Of a stretch of DNA of 8,406 nucleotides, positions 6,911 to 8,406 are shown piece after piece. Position 1 is the first letter of the stretch. Each line of letters opens with the position of its first letter. Source of the DNA: JAJYIW01 sp036787065 (GTDB taxonomy: Bacteria > Chloroflexota > Anaerolineae > Anaerolineales > Anaerolineaceae). The notes under the pieces were generated by a model. It worked only from the letters and a program-made list of their open reading frames with translations. It was not told where the DNA came from and made no database searches. The position numbers and the translations under genes are program-made. The stretch spans positions 1 to 8,406 of the forward strand of contig DAIQPZ010000113.1 in assembly GCA_036787065.1 (NCBI GenBank). The letters are read 5' to 3'.

Positions 6911-7479
6911 CGCGGGTTGACCGACACTTCCTGGAGTTCGTTGACCAGGGCTTCCGAAGCTGCACGGATCGTATTAAGTTTGTAGGTCCGGGTCCAGCGG
7001 TTGACCGGGATCAGGTCGAACTTGCGCGCTCGAACGTGGTCGATCCAGCGCTCCAGGCTCGCCAGGCAGGTGATCATCCCGTTCCCGCTGCCGCCCGCCG
7101 CCGCGACCATGATCATCGGATGACCCGCTAGGCGGCTTTCCTCCCCGCGGGTAGCCTCGCAGCGACGAAGCCGGTCGGTAAAAGCCTTGGCCGACTCGCT
7201 CATCTCACCCCAGTATACTGGCGTCACCAGCACGAGGGTATCGGCCAGGCAGGTTCGTTCGTGCAGCGCCTGAAAATCATCTTCCACCTGACAGCGGTGA
7301 TACGACTGGCAGGTACCCCAACCCCGGTCACAGGCATGACAGTTACCGATTTTTAGATGGTTCAGGCAGACCTGCTCCACTTCAGCGCCCCCAGCTAATA
7401 GCCCCTCCATGGCGGCCTGTTCGCAAGCCGCGGTCAGACCGTCCTCATTTGGGCTGGCACTTAAAATCATTGCTTTCAT
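6907..7479 (-). CDS. Flavodoxin-fold NAD(P)H-dependent FMN reductase-like protein
   Basis: A 190-residue cytoplasmic protein starting at ATG 7479, chosen because GGAGGG (7484-7489) lies 4 nt upstream; an in-frame ATG at 7536 has no such support. The N-terminus MKAMILSASPNEDGLT is the FMN phosphate-binding loop of the flavodoxin/NADPH-dependent FMN reductase fold. LVTPVYWGEMSESAKAFTDRL (split here as LVTPVYWGEM and SESAKAFTDRL) is the second flavin-binding segment. Between them sits a Cys-rich stretch, CHACDRGWGTC then QSYHRC, spaced CX2C-X6-C-X5-C. This resembles the compact Cys motif of iron-sulfur flavoproteins, but the spacing is not standard, so redox thiols or no cluster are equally possible. 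The physiological substrate is not evident. The stop TAA overlaps the stop of the convergent aconitase-X remnant within TTAG. Confidence 0.85.
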   Translation of the reverse strand: MKAMILSASPNEDGLTAACEQAAMEGLLAGGAEVEQVCLNHLKIGNCHACDRGWGTCQSYHRCQVEDDFQALHERTCLADTLVLVTPVYWGEMSESAKAFTDRLRRCEATRGEESRLAGHPMIMVAAAGGSGNGMITCLASLERWIDHVRARKFDLIPVNRWTRTYKLNTIRAASEALVNELQEVSVNPR

Positions 7480-7583
7480 TGTTCCCTCCAATAATATTAA
7501 TGATGATTTTCGTTTGGCAACGTGAGATGCATTCAACTATTCTTCCCGTATTATAATATCAGAAATGCTTGTGAGGTGAATTA
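7480..7583. promoter_or_regulatory. AT-rich divergent control region with TATAAT box
   Basis: This region separates the minus-strand flavoprotein gene from the plus-strand asparaginase-like fragment. TATTATAATA (7549-7558) is a perfect palindrome and gives a TATAAT on either strand; on the plus strand it is at 7552-7557, placing a start near 7564, about 20 nt before GTG 7584. No good -35 box is seen on either strand at normal spacing. A second small palindrome, TAATATTA (7492-7499), lies next to the flavoprotein ribosome-binding site. Confidence 0.35.
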
Positions 7584-7655
7584 GTGACCGTCATCGCCAG
7601 TGAAAATGGAAAAGTAGGTATCCACCAGGCCATCGCCGTAATGTGTGCGCACTAA
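7584..7655 (+). pseudogene. 5' fragment of an Ntn-hydrolase asparaginase/isoaspartyl peptidase-like gene
   Basis: A GTG start at 7584 follows a good Shine-Dalgarno, GAGGTGA (7573-7579). The reading frame gives MTVIASENGKVGIHQAIAVM and then three unrelated residues and a stop. The opening matches by memory the start of glycosylasparaginase/isoaspartyl peptidase-type Ntn hydrolases, which read like I-A-S-x-N-G-R-V-G-x-x-x-A-x-x-V-L followed by K-A-G-G-S-A-x-D-A-V. Here the similarity ends at about nt 7643, before the conserved AGGSA block, exactly where the attC-like inverted repeat begins. No continuation is found in the other frames, so this is a truncation rather than a simple frameshift. 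A genuine 23-residue peptide cannot be excluded. Confidence 0.45.
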
Positions 7656-7778
7656 TAACCACTTGCACACCGACCGCCTTCGGCTCCAGTACGCATACGC
7701 TCTGAGGCAGCACTGGCTCTGGTTTTTGGAAAGAGTCTTGCCAGGCCTGGCGGCGGGTGAAGCGGAGCATTAGGCCGC
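7647..7778 (+). repeat. attC-like imperfect inverted repeat (candidate integron recombination site)
   Basis: Outer arms GCGCACTAAT (7647-7656) and ATTAGGCCGC (7769-7778) pair at 8 of 10 positions. Then comes an unpaired spacer (7657-7661 opposite 7763-7768). The inner arms CTTGCACACCGACCGCC (7662-7678) and GGCGGCGGGTGAAG (7749-7762) pair at all 14 bases of the 3' arm, leaving three single-base bulges (G7665, A7669, A7673), all on the 5' arm. A central section of about 70 nt contains smaller hairpins, including the palindrome GCCAGGCCTGGC (7740-7751). This order, with extrahelical bases confined to the L'' side, is the architecture of integron attC sites, and ~130 nt is like the longest ones. 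The R' box would be ATTAGGC, with A where the consensus GTTRRRY has G, so it may be decayed. A MITE or structured RNA are alternatives. Confidence 0.55.
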
Positions 7779-7841
7779 TTATCGGTCTATCCGCTTTTCA
7801 TCAAGGACACGAACTACTGTAACAAGCAAGGGATTACCACA

Positions 7842-8406
7842 ATGGAAAAAGTACTCGTTTCGTGGAGTGGCGGAAAAGATAGTGCCATCGCCTTGTATGA
7901 AATCCTCAAAAATCAAAACTACCAAATATCCGCCTTGCTCACCACTCTGACCAAAGACTACGACCGAATCAGCATACACGGTGTTCGGCGAATTCTACTT
8001 GAGCGGCAAGTTGCCTCGTTGGGCTTTCCGCTTGAAAAAGTGTTCATTTCAAAGAATGCGTCTAATGAAGAATATGAATCGAACATGGGACAGGTTCTTG
8101 CAAAATATAAGAATGTAGGCATTACCTCTGTTGTGTTTGGAGACATCTTTCTGGAAGACCTGAGGAAGTATCGGGAAGACAAACTTGCAACACTGGATAT
8201 GCGGGGCATTTTCCCTATCTGGAAAAGAGACACCCATGAACTAGCCCGTTCTCTGACAGCATTGGGTTTCAAAGCGATTACTACCTGCGTTGACACCAAT
8301 ATGCTTGGCAGGCAATTTGTTGGTAGAGTCATTGATGAGCAATTCTTGTCTGAACTGCCTCCAACTGTTGATGCGTGCGGCGAGAATGGCGAATATCACT
8401 CTTTTG
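7842..8406 (+). CDS. Dph6/DUF71-type PP-loop ATP pyrophosphatase (diphthine-ammonia ligase-like), 3' end outside window
   Basis: The frame is open from ATG 7842 to the window edge, 188 codons; the family is usually about 220-230 residues, so only the C-terminus is missing. AAGGGA at 7828-7833, 8 nt upstream, supports this start. The PP-loop SWSGGKDSAIAL is at residues 7-18, binding ATP in an adenylation step. Further family marks are VVFGDIFLEDLRKYRE (about 108-123), the FPIWKRDT block, and the end motif DACGENGEYHSF. Family members amidate diphthine in eukaryotes and archaea; bacterial homologues lack that substrate and their role is mostly unknown, with an adenylating amidotransferase-like reaction likely. 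By eye it is clearly AT-richer than the other genes here, and no promoter is visible just upstream, which fits an acquired gene or gene cassette. Confidence 0.88.
   Translation, partial: MEKVLVSWSGGKDSAIALYEILKNQNYQISALLTTLTKDYDRISIHGVRRILLERQVASLGFPLEKVFISKNASNEEYESNMGQVLAKYKNVGITSVVFGDIFLEDLRKYREDKLATLDMRGIFPIWKRDTHELARSLTALGFKAITTCVDTNMLGRQFVGRVIDEQFLSELPPTVDACGENGEYHSF

Noticed and set aside
7656..7760. Open stretch after the asparaginase-like stop as a continued or frameshifted coding region
   Set aside because: None of the frames shows the expected AGGSA-x-DAV sequence that should follow in the family, and the DNA is better explained by the inverted-repeat structure.

Overview
The window looks like bacterial chromosome: compact, moderately GC-rich genes, a sigma-70-type promoter, Shine-Dalgarno sites and a rho-independent terminator. 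The protein styles (paired ABC exporter with a MarR regulator, IS1182-type transposase, an aconitase-X small-subunit fragment) would suit a Chloroflexota/Anaerolineae-like organism. That assignment is inference and only moderately supported. No rRNA, tRNA or CRISPR array is visible.

Region 1 (1-5323) is an intact resistance-type export module. A MarR-family repressor gene (327-779) has a near-consensus promoter (TTGACG, 17 nt, TATAAT) and a perfect TTAATC-AA-GATTAA palindrome over the expected transcription start, which suggests autoregulation. After a 206-nt leader come two ABC exporter half-transporters (986-3226 and 3223-5262) joined by an ATGA overlap. Their ATP sites are complementary: the first lacks the catalytic Glu and the switch His but keeps VSGGQ; the second keeps Glu and His but has a degenerate VSQGQ. 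This is the signature of an obligate heterodimer of the LmrCD/BmrCD/TM287-288 type. A 22-bp-stem terminator (5277-5323) closes the operon.

Region 2 (about 5324-6910) is genomic wreckage. On the minus strand lies a 5'-truncated IS1182-family transposase whose D-D-E residues are still present. Its broken end runs directly, at about 6725-6733, into the last ~60 codons of a plus-strand gene that resembles the DUF126/aconitase-X swivel subunit.

Region 3 (6907-7583) holds a minus-strand flavodoxin-fold FMN reductase-like gene with an extra Cys cluster. Its stop overlaps the stop of the aconitase-X remnant. An AT-rich intergenic region separates it from the last region.

Region 4 (7584-8406) is the most unusual part. 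The first ~20 codons of an Ntn-hydrolase asparaginase-like gene, with a good ribosome-binding site, break off abruptly. They meet a ~130-nt imperfect inverted repeat (7647-7778) with the layout of an integron attC site: an outer pair, an unpaired spacer, an inner stem with single-base bulges all on the 5' arm, a large central section, and ATTAGGC in place of GTTRRRY. A distinctly AT-richer gene for a Dph6/DUF71-type PP-loop ATPase follows and runs off the window. I read this as a possible cassette junction; the attC assignment is inference from structure and remembered motif layout, not from a search.
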